This document shows positions 33,116 through 44,430 of a stretch of 64,000 nucleotides of DNA, one piece after another (within the stretch, counting starts at the first letter, position 1; each line of letters opens with the position of its first letter). Both the position numbers and the translations under genes were made by a program. Location of the stretch: NCBI GenBank assembly GCA_963576565.1, contig OY755039.1:74046771-74110770 (forward strand). Reading direction: 5' to 3'. This stretch comes from Aspidapion aeneum. Its lineage: Eukaryota > Arthropoda > Insecta > Coleoptera > Brentidae. Under the pieces are notes generated by a model, which saw only the letters and a program-made list of their open reading frames with translations, was not told the origin of the DNA and searched no databases.

Positions 33116-36108
33116 CGGAATGGGACAACTGGGCGCCGCCAACTGGGCGCCGCCAACTGGGCGCCGGGCCAACTCGGCGCCGGGCCAACTCGGCGCCGCC
33201 AACTGGGCGCCGGCCAACTCGGCGCCGGACTAAAAATTTTTTTTTTGATAAAATGTGTGGATGAAAAATAAAATATATTATTTATATAATAACATCTTTA
33301 AAAAATCCTTTACGCAATTTTTTACAAGCTTTTATATTTAGCTTCACATGTTCTGTCTAACTAACTATCTATCAAATCTTGTGAAGCGTTTTTGACACAC
33401 TTCCCAATATCCGATTTGGATGAAATTTGGTACACACGTATATCCTCCCACCCCTACCCCCGCCCCTTTTATAGAAAAATGTGTTTTTGACACACTTCCC
33501 GTTATCCGATTTGGATAAAAATTGGTATACACATAGTGGTCCGATGATAATACAACAATAAGAAAAAAATATCCTCCCACCCCTACCCCCTTCCATAGAA
33601 AAATTTGTTTTTGACACACATCCCGTTATCCGATTTAGATGAAATTTGGTATACATATAGTGGTCTGATGACAATACAACATTAAAAAAAAATATCCTCC
33701 CACCTCTACCACCACCCCTTCCATAGAAAATGCGTTTTTGACACCCTTCCCATTATCCGATTTGGATGAAATTTGGTATTCACATAGTGATCCGATGACA
33801 ATACAACAATAAAAAAAAATCCTACCACTCCTACCCCACCCTCATCTATAGCAAAATGCGTTTTTGACACACTTCCCATAATCCGATTTGGATGAAATTT
33901 GGTATACATATAGTGATCCGATGACAATACAATATTAATAAAAAAATATCCTCCCACCTCTACCCCCACCCCCTTTCATAAAAAAATGAGTTTTTGACAC
34001 ACTTCCCATTTTCCGATGATGAAATTTGGTATACATATAGTGATCCGATGACAATACAATATTAAGAAAAAAATGTCCTCCCACCTCTATCCCCACCCCC
34101 TTTCATAGAAAAATGAGTTTTTGATACACTTCCCATTATCCGATTTGGATCAAATTTGGTATACATATAGTGATCCGATGACAATACAATATTAATAAAA
34201 AAATATCCTCCCACCTCTACCCCCACCACCTTTCATAGAAAAATGTGTTTGACACACTTTCCATTATCCGATTTGGATGAAATTTGGTATTCACATAGTG
34301 GTCCGACGACAATACAACATTAAAAAAAATATATATAATTTTGACGATGTTATTACGATAAGATATCCGTATCAATTAAATATCACTATTTGCAAGAATC
34401 AATCTAGCAGAAAAATGCAGAAGTAAATAAATAGAGTTTATTCTAGATTATAATGAAATCGCTGATCGTGAGTTATTTGGAAACTAATTTTTCTATCGGG
34501 GGAAGGAGAGGGTGGGGGTAGAGTTAGAAATATATTTTTTGTTTGGGCTGTATTGCCATCGGGCCTTTATGCATATACCAAATTTTATAAAAGTCATTTG
34601 AAGTGAAGTGTGTCAAACACGCATTTTTCATGGAAGGGGGTGGGGGGTAGGGGTGGGAGGACATTTTTTCATTATTGTTGTATTGTTATCGGACCACTAT
34701 ATGTATACCAAATTTCATCCAAATCGGATAATGGGAAGTGTGTCAAAAACGCATTTTTCCATAGATGAGGGTGGGGGTAGGAGTGGTAGGATTTTTTTTT
34801 CAATGTTGTATTGTCATCGGACCACTATATGTATACCAAATTTCATCCAAATCGGATAATGGGAAGGGTGTCAAAAACGCATTTTCTATGGAAGGGGGTG
34901 GGGGTAGGGGTGGGAGGATATTTTTTTCTTATTGTTGTATTATCATCGGACCACTATGTGTATACCAAATTTTATCCAAATCGGATAACGGGAAGTGTGT
35001 CAAAAACACATTTTTCTATAGAAGGGGTTCGGTTCGGTACCAAATTTCATCCAAATCGGATAATGGGAAGGGTGTCAAAAACGCATTTTCTATGGAAGGG
35101 GTGGGGGTAGGGTGGGAGGATATTTTTTTTTAATGTTGTATTGTCATCGGACCACTATGTGAATACCAAATTTCATCCAAACCGGATAATGGGAAGTGTG
35201 TCAAAAACTCATTTTTCTATGAAAGGGGGTGGGGGTAGAGGTGGGAGGATATTTTTTCTTATTATTGTATTGTCATCGGATCACTATATGTAAACCAAAT
35301 TTCATCCAAATCGGATAATGGGAAGGGTGTCAAAAACGCATTTTTCTATAGATGAGGGTGGGGGTAGGAGTGGTAGGATTTTTTTTTATTGTTGTATTGT
35401 CATCGGATCACTATGTGAATACCAAATTTCATCCAAACCGGATAATGGGAAGTGTGTCAAAAACTAATTTTTCTATGAAAGGGGGGGGGGTAGAGGTGGG
35501 CGGATATTTTTTTCTTAATATTGTATTGTCATCGGATCACTATATGTATACCAAATTTCATCCAAATCGGATTACGGGATGTGTGTCAAAAACAAATTTT
35601 TCTATAGAAGGGGGTGGGGGTAGGGGTGGGAGGATATTTTTTTTTATTGTTGTATTATCATCGGACCACTATGTGTATACCAAATTTTATCCAAATCGGA
35701 TAACGGGAAGTGTGTCAAAAACACATTTTTCTATAGAAGGGGTGGGGGTAGGGTGGGAGGATATTTTTTTCTTAATGTTGTATTGTCATGGGACCACTAC
35801 GTGTGTCAAAAACGCTTCACAAGATTTGATAGATAGTTAGTTAGACAGAACATCTGAAGCTAAATAAAAGCTTGTAAAAAATATTGTGTAAAGGATTTTT
35901 TAAAGATGTTTTTATATAAATATTTTATTTTTCATCTACACATTTTATCCAAAAAAAAATTTTTAGTCCGGCGCCGAGTTGGCCGGCGCCCAGTTGGCGG
36001 CGCCGAGTTGGCCCGGCGCCCAGTTGGCCCGGCGCCCAGTTGACGGCGCCGAGTTGGCGGCGCCCAGTTGGCGGCGCCGAGTTGGCGGCGCCCAGTTGCC
36101 CTAGACCG
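33116..36108. mobile_element. 3-kb foldback element with inverted tandem-repeat arms and 8-bp TSD
   Basis: Ends CGGAATGGGACAACTGGGCG and (reverse) CGGTCTAGGGCAACTGGGCG are inverted repeats, and CTCGGATG flanks both sides (33108-33115, 36109-36116). Each arm has an outer GC-rich array of GGCGCC(C/G)AGTTGG units, a spacer with a run of TTAGTTAGACAGAACAT, then direct repeats of about 125-130 bp. About eight units lie on the left (33385-34330) and about ten on the right (34600-35815), in opposite orientation. A 270-base centre (34330-34600) separates them. No transposase; ORFs inside are translations of the repeat. Confidence 0.88.
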
Positions 36109-36128
36109 CTCGGATGGGTGCCAACATA

Positions 36129-37787
36129 GGGTCAGTCCATATCAAATCGACCGGGCAATTGTTTCGACCCTCTCCAATTTTGATAATTTTTGGCACACTT
36201 ATTCCACCTATAATTTTGGCCTTGACAAGGCCTAACAAAAAGCGCAATATTTTAAAAACTGTAACAGCTACCGAGAAATGTGATACCTTGTTTTAAAAGT
36301 CTTTTAAAGACCTTTTGAATGATATGCAACATAATATATTATTCTAAATTTAATTTTTGAAAATCTTTGAAAAAAAAATACTTCTAATCTCAAAACACGC
36401 CATTTTTGATTTTTTTTTTTAATATATATTTTTTATTAGGTTTTTCTCAAGATATTCAAGTTTTAGGACGGGGCAATGATGGGTTCTAGATCTACAAAAC
36501 AAACAAAAGTAGCTGTATAAATTTTGGTTCATATTTGTACTTACAATAAGAGCAATAATTTAAAAACTATGACAGCTATCACATCGAGCAATAGCTTGTT
36601 TCAAAGGTTTTTTAGAGACCTATTGAATGATGTGTCATAAAGATAATCTATTCCTTCTATAGGTGTTCTGTTAACTTTATATAAAGTTAGCAAAACACCA
36701 TATTTTTTTTTTAAAAACGAGCACGCCAAATTTTTTGTTTTCACAACTAATTTACGGATAATAACCGGCGAATTGTGCAATAAATTTCTTTTAGATAAAT
36801 CCATTATTTCTATAGGTGTTCTGCTAACTTTATATAAAGTTTTGAAAAAAACGGGCACGGCAATTTTTTTGTTTTCACAACTAATTTACGGATAATTAGC
36901 GGCAAATTATGAGCATATAATTTTTTTCAATTTCCATTGTTGTTCTGCAAACTCCGAAAAAATCAGAAAGTTTTGAAACTTTACACATTGATTTATAGGC
37001 ACCTAAGGATAAATATACCAAAAGTCCTCATGAATAGAATACGAGCTTTAGCGGCAATTAGCGAGAAAAGGGCTCTTGTGTTGTTTTTTTGTTAATATCT
37101 CAAGAACCATTGGTCAGAGGCAAAAGTTGACTATACATAGGTACATAAAAATTAAGGCGTACTTATACTTGATATAATATTATTGTTTTTTTAGACAAAA
37201 ATTTGACCTTGAATTCATAATTACAAAAATAAATAAAAAAAATATTTTGAATGTTTTTTTAAAATAAGAAAAAAATAAATTTAAAAAGTAGTAGCACATC
37301 ATTCGATAGGTCTTCAAAATACCTTTGAAATGAGCTATCGCTCTTTTTGTAGCCAAAATTGATAACTAGATACTTTTTTTTTTTGGATAGAACTCATAGT
37401 TGCCCCATCCTGAAACATGGCGAATATCTTGCGAAAACATCAAATTTAAAAATATAATTTTTAAAGAAAATCAAATTTATGATGTTTTAAAATTTTTCAA
37501 AACATTTTATTAACAGAAAATTTAAAAAATACATATCATGTATTACGGTAGCTATAAGAGTTTTTAAAATATTTAGCTTTTTGTAGAGACTTGTAAGGAC
37601 CAAAATTCACAATTTTGTGATTTTCAAAAATTGATAAAACAAAAAGTACTGGTCCAAAAATTCTAAGATTTTGGATTTTCGAGTTTTTTTGTAGGTAGAA
37701 TAAGTGTGCCAAAATCAAATGATCAAATCGGAGAGAGTCAAAACAAAAATCACCTTTTTTGTGGTTGATTTGATATGGATTTACCCC
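36129..37787. mobile_element. 1.66-kb inverted-repeat element, termini GGGTCAGTCCATATCAAATC
   Basis: The left end and the right end (reverse GGGGTAAATCCATATCAAAT) match, and the similarity runs inward over most of the length. For example the stretch with AATAGCTTGTTTCAAAGGTT at 36590 pairs with CCTTTGAAATGAGCTATCGC at 37328. It is thus a diverged giant hairpin. ATA flanks both sides but a TSD cannot be proved. No ORF of note. Sequence to 37985 repeats its CAACTAATTAACG motif. Confidence 0.7.
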
Positions 37788-37999
37788 ATATGAAGTTAGC
37801 AAAGCACCCAAAAAAACACAAAAAAATAAAAAGCGACAAAATCAATTTATCAACAACTAATTAACGACTAATTAGCGGCAGATTATCCTCCATAATCGAT
37901 TTTGATAGGTCATGTCTAAAGCCATTTTTTACGAGGGTGTCAGTACCAGTACCCAGAAAAAATAGTCAAAAATAAGAGCAACAAAATTAATTTTTCCAC

Positions 38000-40298
38000 A
38001 ACTAATTAACAACATTATTTAAAAATATCATTCAACCACATTTTGATTACTGTGCTAGATTATTGTATCTTATGTCAGAAAAATATGTAAAACAACTTAA
38101 AATTTTTATAATAAAGGGTTGAGATCAATTTTAAGATGTAGTAAATATACTGGGTGGGCCAAAAAAAACCAGACAATTTTTTTTATTATAACTTTTGAAC
38201 TATACCATCGATTTTAATGGGACAAACTGCGCTTGACAGAGAATTAATCAGAGTTTTGACCTAATATATTTTTTTTGTCTGTTATCTTAAAATACAAGAT
38301 GGCTTATTCTTGTGTTGTGAACATGTTTAATTACTTTTTTAAATCGGTAAAAAAGCTGCATTCTTGCCACGTACAACAAGGTATGAATCAGCAAAATCGG
38401 TTTGGTGCTTCTAACAAAAAATATTTTTGTTTCAACCACTCTTTTGAATATTATATGATTGCCTTGCCAATCATCTCTGCATTTATTTTCTTATAAATTC
38501 ATTACCACTGAACCGATTTTCATGAAATAAAAAACAGAGAATTGATTGCTTTTTACAGATCATCAAAATTTATTGTCATCTTAAAATTTAAGATGGCGGA
38601 CAGAATCATACTTGATTCTTCAAAATGGCTTGTTTATTCTAATTTTCTGGAAATGTTTTAGATTTTTTTTACTTTGTAGAAAAGCACTACTTTTCCCGCG
38701 CACAACGAGTAAAATCGGTGTGGTGGGTCTTAAAAAAATCTATTTTTGTTTCAGCCATTGTGTTACAGATTATATGATTGCATTGCCAATCCCGTCTGCA
38801 TTTATAAACTCATTATTACTAAACCGGTTTAGTGAAATAAAAAAAATCATGGTGTGAATTGATTGTTCTTTAAAGATTATAATCAAAATTCGCCTCCATC
38901 CTAAAAGTTAAGATGTCGGACAGAATCATACTTGACCCTTCAAAGAGGCACTTTTATTCTTATTTCCCGAAAATGTTTTAGTTTATTTTTATTTATAGAA
39001 AAGTACTACTTTTCTCCCGATTAATAAAATACAATTTAATAAAATCGGCAAAGTGGTTCTTACAAAATCTCATTTTTTTTAACCATTGTTTAACAAATTA
39101 TATGATTCCATTGCCAATTACTGTCTGACATCATCTTAAATTCTAAGATGGTGGCAAATTTCGAATATAATCTTTAAAGAGCAATCCATTGTCACCACGA
39201 GTTTTTTTATTTCACTAAAATCGGTCTAATAACAACGAATTTATAAGAAAATTAATGCAGACAGGATTGGCAATGCAATTGTATAATTTCTAAAATAATG
39301 GCTGAAACAAAAATAGATATCTTGAGAACTACCAAACCGATTTTATTAATTTTTACCTTTGTTGTGTGAGGAAAAAGTAGGCTTTTTAATAAATTTAAAA
39401 AAAACTAAAATAATTTTCAGAAAATAAGGATAAAAACGCCTTTTTTAAAAATCAAGTTTGATTCTATTCACCGTCACCTTAATATGATAAAATTTTATCA
39501 TGATCTTTAAAAACCAATAAATTCTCACCAGGATGCTCTTTATTTCATTAAAATTGGTTTAGTAGTAATAAATTTATAAAGATATAAATGCAGACATGAT
39601 TGGCAAAGCAATCATATAATATGCAAAAGAATGGTTGAAACAAAAATATTTTTTTTAGAACCACTGAACCGATTTTGCTTATTCCTACCTTGTTGGGCAT
39701 GGCAAGAACGCAGCTTTCTTAACAATTGAAAAAAATAATTAGAACATGTTCACAACACATGAATAAATGAGCATCTTTGAAGGGTACATTTTAATTTTGT
39801 CCGCCATCTTGGATTTTGAGATGGCGGCCAAAAAATTATAATCAGTCAAAACTCTGATTAATTCTTTGCCAAGTGTAGTTTGTCCCATTAAAATTGATTA
39901 TATAGTTCAAAAGTTTTAATGAAAAAAAAATGTCTGGTTTTTTTGGCCCACCTGGTACACCAGTAAGAGATGCTAAAAATTTTAAATATGTTAACTGTAA
40001 AACAATGATTATATTTCTAACAATGTCATTTATTTACAAACTAAGAAAAGGATAGGTGCCTGAGTACTTTAAAGAGTTTGTTACTTTAAGAAGTGAAATA
40101 AATAATTACCAAACGAGAAACCGAAATAACTATGAATTAAACAGAACACATTATAGTTCAACAATGAAATCTCTATTCTACAAACGGTTAGGCGAGTTTA
40201 ACAGTCTACCTTTAAATACAAAAAATGCTAGGTCAGTCCCCAGTAGCATATATTATCCAGGCAGAATTAACTATACTAAAAACAACACCTGTGTAAAA
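38000..40298 (+). pseudogene. LINE ORF2 C-terminal fragment, split by a TA-flanked element
   Basis: The left part reads NIIQPHFDYCARLLYL and, after a slip, a segment ending CSKY. The right part resumes at 39958 as TPVRDAKNFKYVNCK and continues to a C-terminal FYKRLGEFNSLPLNTKN. Removing 38150-39955 plus one TA rejoins the reading frame, showing the insertion was precise. One stop (TAG at about 40052) and a frameshift show it was already decayed. The 3' tail (AATAAATCAATTCAATTG at about 40480) follows. Confidence 0.75.
38150..39955. mobile_element. 1.8-kb TA-flanked foldback element, termini CTGGGTGGGCC
   Basis: TA at 38148-38149 and 39956-39957 flanks ends CTGGGTGGGCCAAAAAAA and (reverse) CCAGGTGGGCCAAAAAAA. 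Inward both arms share TTTTGAACTATA and a GATGGCGG-containing unit of about 320 bp, present about three times on the left and inverted on the right. TA TSD and short TIR suggest Tc1/mariner-type mobilisation in trans. No transposase seen; ORFs at 38275 and 38612 are repeat translations. Confidence 0.82.
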
Positions 40299-40520
40299 TA
40301 AATGCCTTAATATTCCTTTGAATATATATTTCTTTTTTTAACTGTAAAACTTACTGTTTAAATAATTTATAGAAATATAACTTTGCAATATTTTTTATAA
40401 TAATAATAGATATACCTATATTTTTCTTTGTGTAAACTTAAGAGTGATGAAAATGTAATAGGATTTCCTTCTTTAAATAAATCAATTCAATTGACAATTT
40501 TTTTTTAAATAAAATTAGCA

Positions 40521-40647
40521 CTATATTCCATATCATAATTTTTGAGATAACTTTTTGCCAGTTATCAGCTGTTTACCATAACAAATAGCATAGGCCAACG
40601 AAACAAGTTGTAAAAAGTTGTCTCAAAAATAATGATATGAAGTATAG
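40521..40647. mobile_element. MITE-like element, 127 bp
   Basis: Ends CTATATTCCATATCAT and (reverse) CTATACTTCATATCAT, continuing into TTTTTGAGATAACTTTTT-like arms. A small hairpin element without ORF. Confidence 0.55.
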
Positions 40648-40690
40648 CCGAGGCACTAGCATATTAGCAACTATGGCCAATCAAATCCCC

Positions 40691-40929
40691 CCTTAGTGCA
40701 ACAACTAGATAACTTGAAATTTATGCATTTTGAGTTAACCAGTTAAAGCTGACCTATTTTTCATTCTCTCTTGTCTTTAATGCAACATCTAGATATCTTG
40801 TATGAGCATCCAAACTTGTTTAAAGGGCGACAAGACATAGATAACTCAGAAAATGCACATTTTATAAAAAGACATCTTGAGATTTTCTCAAATCTATCAA
40901 TTTCCAGTTATCTAGTTGTTGCACTAAGG
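40691..40929. mobile_element. MITE-like element, 239 bp
   Basis: Terminal inverted repeat CCTTAGTGCAACAACTAGAT on both sides, extending about 28 bases with one mismatch. The ORF at 40771-40965 lies inside it and is not supported. Confidence 0.65.
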
Positions 40930-41104
40930 AGACAAAATGATGTCATCAAATTTTTAATAGATTGAATTGCAGCTCTAATAGTTTTTTTGAAACCATGACT
41001 AACTTTTTTAACAAGTAGTAAGAAAAATAAATTTGTTTCCAATGTCCCTAAAACACAAATCTAGTGACCTTAGCAAAAATAAACAATCTTTTTCGTCCCC
41101 TATC

Positions 41105-41509
41105 TCATGCATTGATGTAACTAGCATTTAATGAATTTCTCAATCTTCTAGTTGCTCTTAAACCAAAAGAAGATGTAAGTTCGTTGCAGTCAATATTACC
41201 ATTTAGAATACTATGCATAAGGCAAACATCAAAATTTTCCCTTCTTTTGCTCAGAGTTTTTAAGTTTAAAATATTTTGCAATTCTTCATAATCTATATCT
41301 TTTTTTGGTATATTAAGTTTAAATGCAATTACACGAAGAAACTTTCTCTGTACTCTTTCCAGCTCATACTCATGGATTTGATAGTAAGGGGCCCAAACGG
41401 TACAGGCATATTCCAAAGTCGATCGAACTACTGAGTAATATACATTTTTCAATATATTTATGTTGTCAAAATCCTTTGGTGTCCTATACATGAAACCTAA
41501 AAGCTTCAT
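41105..41509 (-). pseudogene. LINE ORF2 fragment (thumb and C-terminus)
   Basis: A 134-codon minus-strand frame: KLLGFMYRTPKDF, then VRSTLEYACTVWAPYY and VQRKFLRVIAFKLN, and then LRATRRLRNSLN, in the order found after the RT palm of Jockey/CR1-like elements. The catalytic palm is missing and the fragment is 5'-truncated. It differs from the other LINEs in this window. Confidence 0.8.
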
Positions 41510-41648
41510 ATGAATGAATGAAGTGCTTTATTGTCCAAAAACTAACACAATGATCAGTTCTTATTGACAAAGCTTACTTATTAAAAAAAAACTTGTTATA
41601 ACTAACTTAAAAATTTTGTTAAGACTGCAGCACATTTCAAAGTAATAA

Positions 41649-41652
<4 letters not shown>

Positions 41653-41706
<54 letters not shown>
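41653..41706. repeat. (AT)n microsatellite
   Basis: About 27 uninterrupted AT units, next to the GCGTCC motif cluster that follows. Confidence 0.95.
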
Positions 41707-41708
<2 letters not shown>

Positions 41709-42080
41709 TTCTATCATTGTTGCGTCCGTGTTAACGAAAATCCATATCATTATTGCTTCACCGACATTGTTGCGTCCGAATACCGGACGCAATAGTGCAA
41801 TCCCATGTTATTTGCGAACAGAGAAGATTTTTACAATGACAATCAGACAGATTTTTAGCTCGTTTAGAGAGCTATAATATGCTATGTCTTATTTTTCTCT
41901 ACTTTAAAATTTAAAGCATTGGCGCCAAAAAAACCCGCAAAAAATCGGACGCAATAATGATAACTAAATAAAATCCGGTGTATATTTTTAGTTTGAGATA
42001 ATTCCGGTAGAGGCGACACTCCTTTTTGTATACTTTTTTTGGTTTTACTTCTCTATCATTCTTGCTTCCACAGATTTGGC
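41707..42080. repeat. Cluster of a GGACGCAATAATGAT motif in both orientations, left
   Basis: TATCATTGTTGCGTCC, TATCATTATTGCTTC, GACATTGTTGCGTCC, CCGGACGCAATAG, TCGGACGCAATAATGATA and TATCATTCTTGCTTCC all lie within 370 bases. The same motif clusters beside an (AT)n run at 55840-56109 in mirror-image order. Confidence 0.6.
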
Positions 42081-42708
42081 AACATTGCGTTTATTATTAT
42101 TTAATATATTCCTGCATTTTATGAGTTTGCAATATCTAAATTCCTTGACCAGGATTGAAATTGTTTTCTTATTTTCATTTAACGCCAATATACAAAAAAT
42201 TTATGTTTAATGTTTAATTTGAGTTTTCTATCTATCTATATATTTTCTCGGTATATTTTTGACACCGGATTGGCCAACATTATTTTTGCGCCATTTCTTG
42301 GATATATACAGATATTTTGCGCCAAAATAATCAGTCGGATGTGTGAGTTCAAAGTGTCTACATATTGATGGATAGAGACGACCCAGTGAAGATGGTAAAC
42401 TGGTAGAGGATTACCTGTTACTTAGCATGAAACTGTCTGTGTCATCGTGTGCTTAGAAAATGCATACCTATACATAAAGACAATCCTCTTCCTGTTTCCG
42501 CAATAAACTGTCGCGATCATGGGATTGACAACTTGTGGAATGGAAGGCAAACCAAGCGATTTTGTAATGCTAACTCAAATAAAAAAAATTGCAATGTGGA
42601 AACGATCTACCTTTCTGAATAAGAAAGAACTAATTTCGCTAAGATGTTAATAATGACGTATGTGTAAGTTATTTATCGTAGACAGCCTAGGATTAATTAG
42701 ATAATAAA
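42081..42708. other. Gap with no recognised feature
   Basis: AT-rich, no supported ORF or repeat. Confidence 0.4.
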
Positions 42709-42920
42709 ATAGAACTCCTCTTAGTTTTTTCTTTAAAACATATCTAATTACAATGAACCTTCTGGAGTTTTTAAATAAAGCCCAGGATTAAGTTGCCATT
42801 GGAAACAAAATTAGTAAATAACTCAAAGTATATTATTAAATAAGATAAATAAAACCCCAAACAAAGCCTCGGAGCAATGGCCTAATATTCTCGAAGACAA
42901 AAAAGTAAAACCAAAGGACT
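42709..42920 (+). pseudogene. RTE-like LINE copy A, 5' end
   Basis: These 212 bases match 47863-48056, the 5' region of copy B. In copy B the sequence continues, beyond another insertion, into the endonuclease at 49791. In copy A it stops at CCAAAGGACT, where the BEL/Pao element begins. Confidence 0.7.
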
Positions 42921-43490
42921 ATATGTTAGCTCCCGCTAAATTTCGCGGTTGTTTGTAAATTTTAAAACCACACAATTGGATGACGGACAGAGTACATTTT
43001 TCGCGCATTTCGACATGCGCACCAACAATCAGTGAGATCCTTTTTCTACCGTCTCGAGAAAATGGCGTGTTAATTTACTTTCTCCAACATTTACAAATTT
43101 CTACACTTGAAAGTGCTCGATTTTGGTGTACTGAAGCATAGAACTAGAAACTTCAGCCCTTCAGCTACGTGGTGCCATCATTAGATCCAGACAGGGGCCC
43201 CTTGGAACGTGGAGAAATTGGCTGCAAACTGGTGAGTGCTTTGTTTCTGATTTCCGTTGTGTGGTACCAACAATTAACCTATGGACCTTAATTATTTCGT
43301 GATTTCATATCAATATATTTATGTTTGTTCGCGCTTTCATTAATTAAAATATATACAGTCCACTGCAGTTATCGTTTTTCTACCTGCGGGCAAACATAAG
43401 TGTTCCTTCGACCCGAATTATTTAAATTTACTCCATACGACGGTATTAATAAGTCGGCCATTTTCACATTTTCGCCGAGATCATACGGCC

Positions 43491-44430
43491 TTGAATTTTG
43501 CCAATCGTATTGAACCGAGAGAGATTGTCGCTCGACCTTCGGTATCGGCGCAGTTCACCTGTTTTCGGTCAGCTGCTATGTTTATAGACGACTCAGACGA
43601 TGAGGAGTTTAAAACGCAGGATGCGATCCTTTCAGAAGCTCGTAAATATTTTTATGCGTGTAAGGGGGTTTACTCTAAAATATTTCCGGTTGAGGCCCCA
43701 TCCTTTTCGGGATCATATGTTCGACAAAACGAAACTCCAAAACTCAAAGAGTTAGGTATTCCCATATTTCGAGGTGATACAAAATTATGGCCAAGCTTTT
43801 TCGATCTTTTTAATAACATTATAGATCAAAATCAAAGTCTAAGTAACGTTCGAAAACTTCAATATTTATTTTCATATTTCGAGGATGAGCCTTTAAAATT
43901 GATATCAGGGATTAGCTTATCTGATCAAAATTATAAAATTGCTTACGACAAATTAGTCAATAGATATCAAAACAAGCGAGACCTCGCAAATGATGCTTTA
44001 AGCACAATTATGAACTCATAACATTAAAAAACGAGTCAGCTAAAGAATTGCGTAATTTAATTGACACCTTTTCAGAATCCCTAGAAATTTTAAAATCACT
44101 TAGCTTTGATGTTGACAGTTGGGGCTTTATTATTTTTTTCATTTTGTTAGAAAAATTGGATATTCCGACGCGTTCAAATTTCGAAATGAGTCACTCCAAT
44201 ACTAATACCGAAATTCCCACTTTTCAGTCACTTTTTCAATTTCTAGAAAAAAGATGTAAAGTTTTGAAATCACTTCCTCAATCACAGCACCCAAAAAGGT
44301 GCCTACCTATCAAAAATCAAATTCTATGCAAAATCAGTTTGGGCAAAAGCCTATCTATCAAAATTCAAATTCTATGCAAAATCAGTTTGGGCAAAAGCCT
44401 ACCTATAAATCATCCAATTCGCCTTTTATA
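43491..44430 (+). pseudogene. BEL/Pao gag (DUF1759 type), frameshifted
   Basis: The frame opens at 43491; an alternative ATG at 43579 starts MFIDDSDDEEF. It contains KLKELGIPIFRGDTKLWPSF and SNVRKLQYLFSYF, the DUF1759 signature of Pao gags. A break at 44021 shifts the frame to the segment with SAKELRNLIDTFSESLEIL, and a further slip at about 44297 (CCAAAAAGG) shifts to the next reading frame. A 48-base tandem duplication encoding QKSNSMQNQFGQKP-like units lies at about 44305-44400. Confidence 0.8.

Noticed and set aside
33365..35840. Several ORFs of 80-160 codons with repeated HFSIEGVGVG and DHYMYTKFHPNRI peptides
   Set aside because: They are translations of the 125-bp tandem units of the foldback and occur on both strands in several frames.
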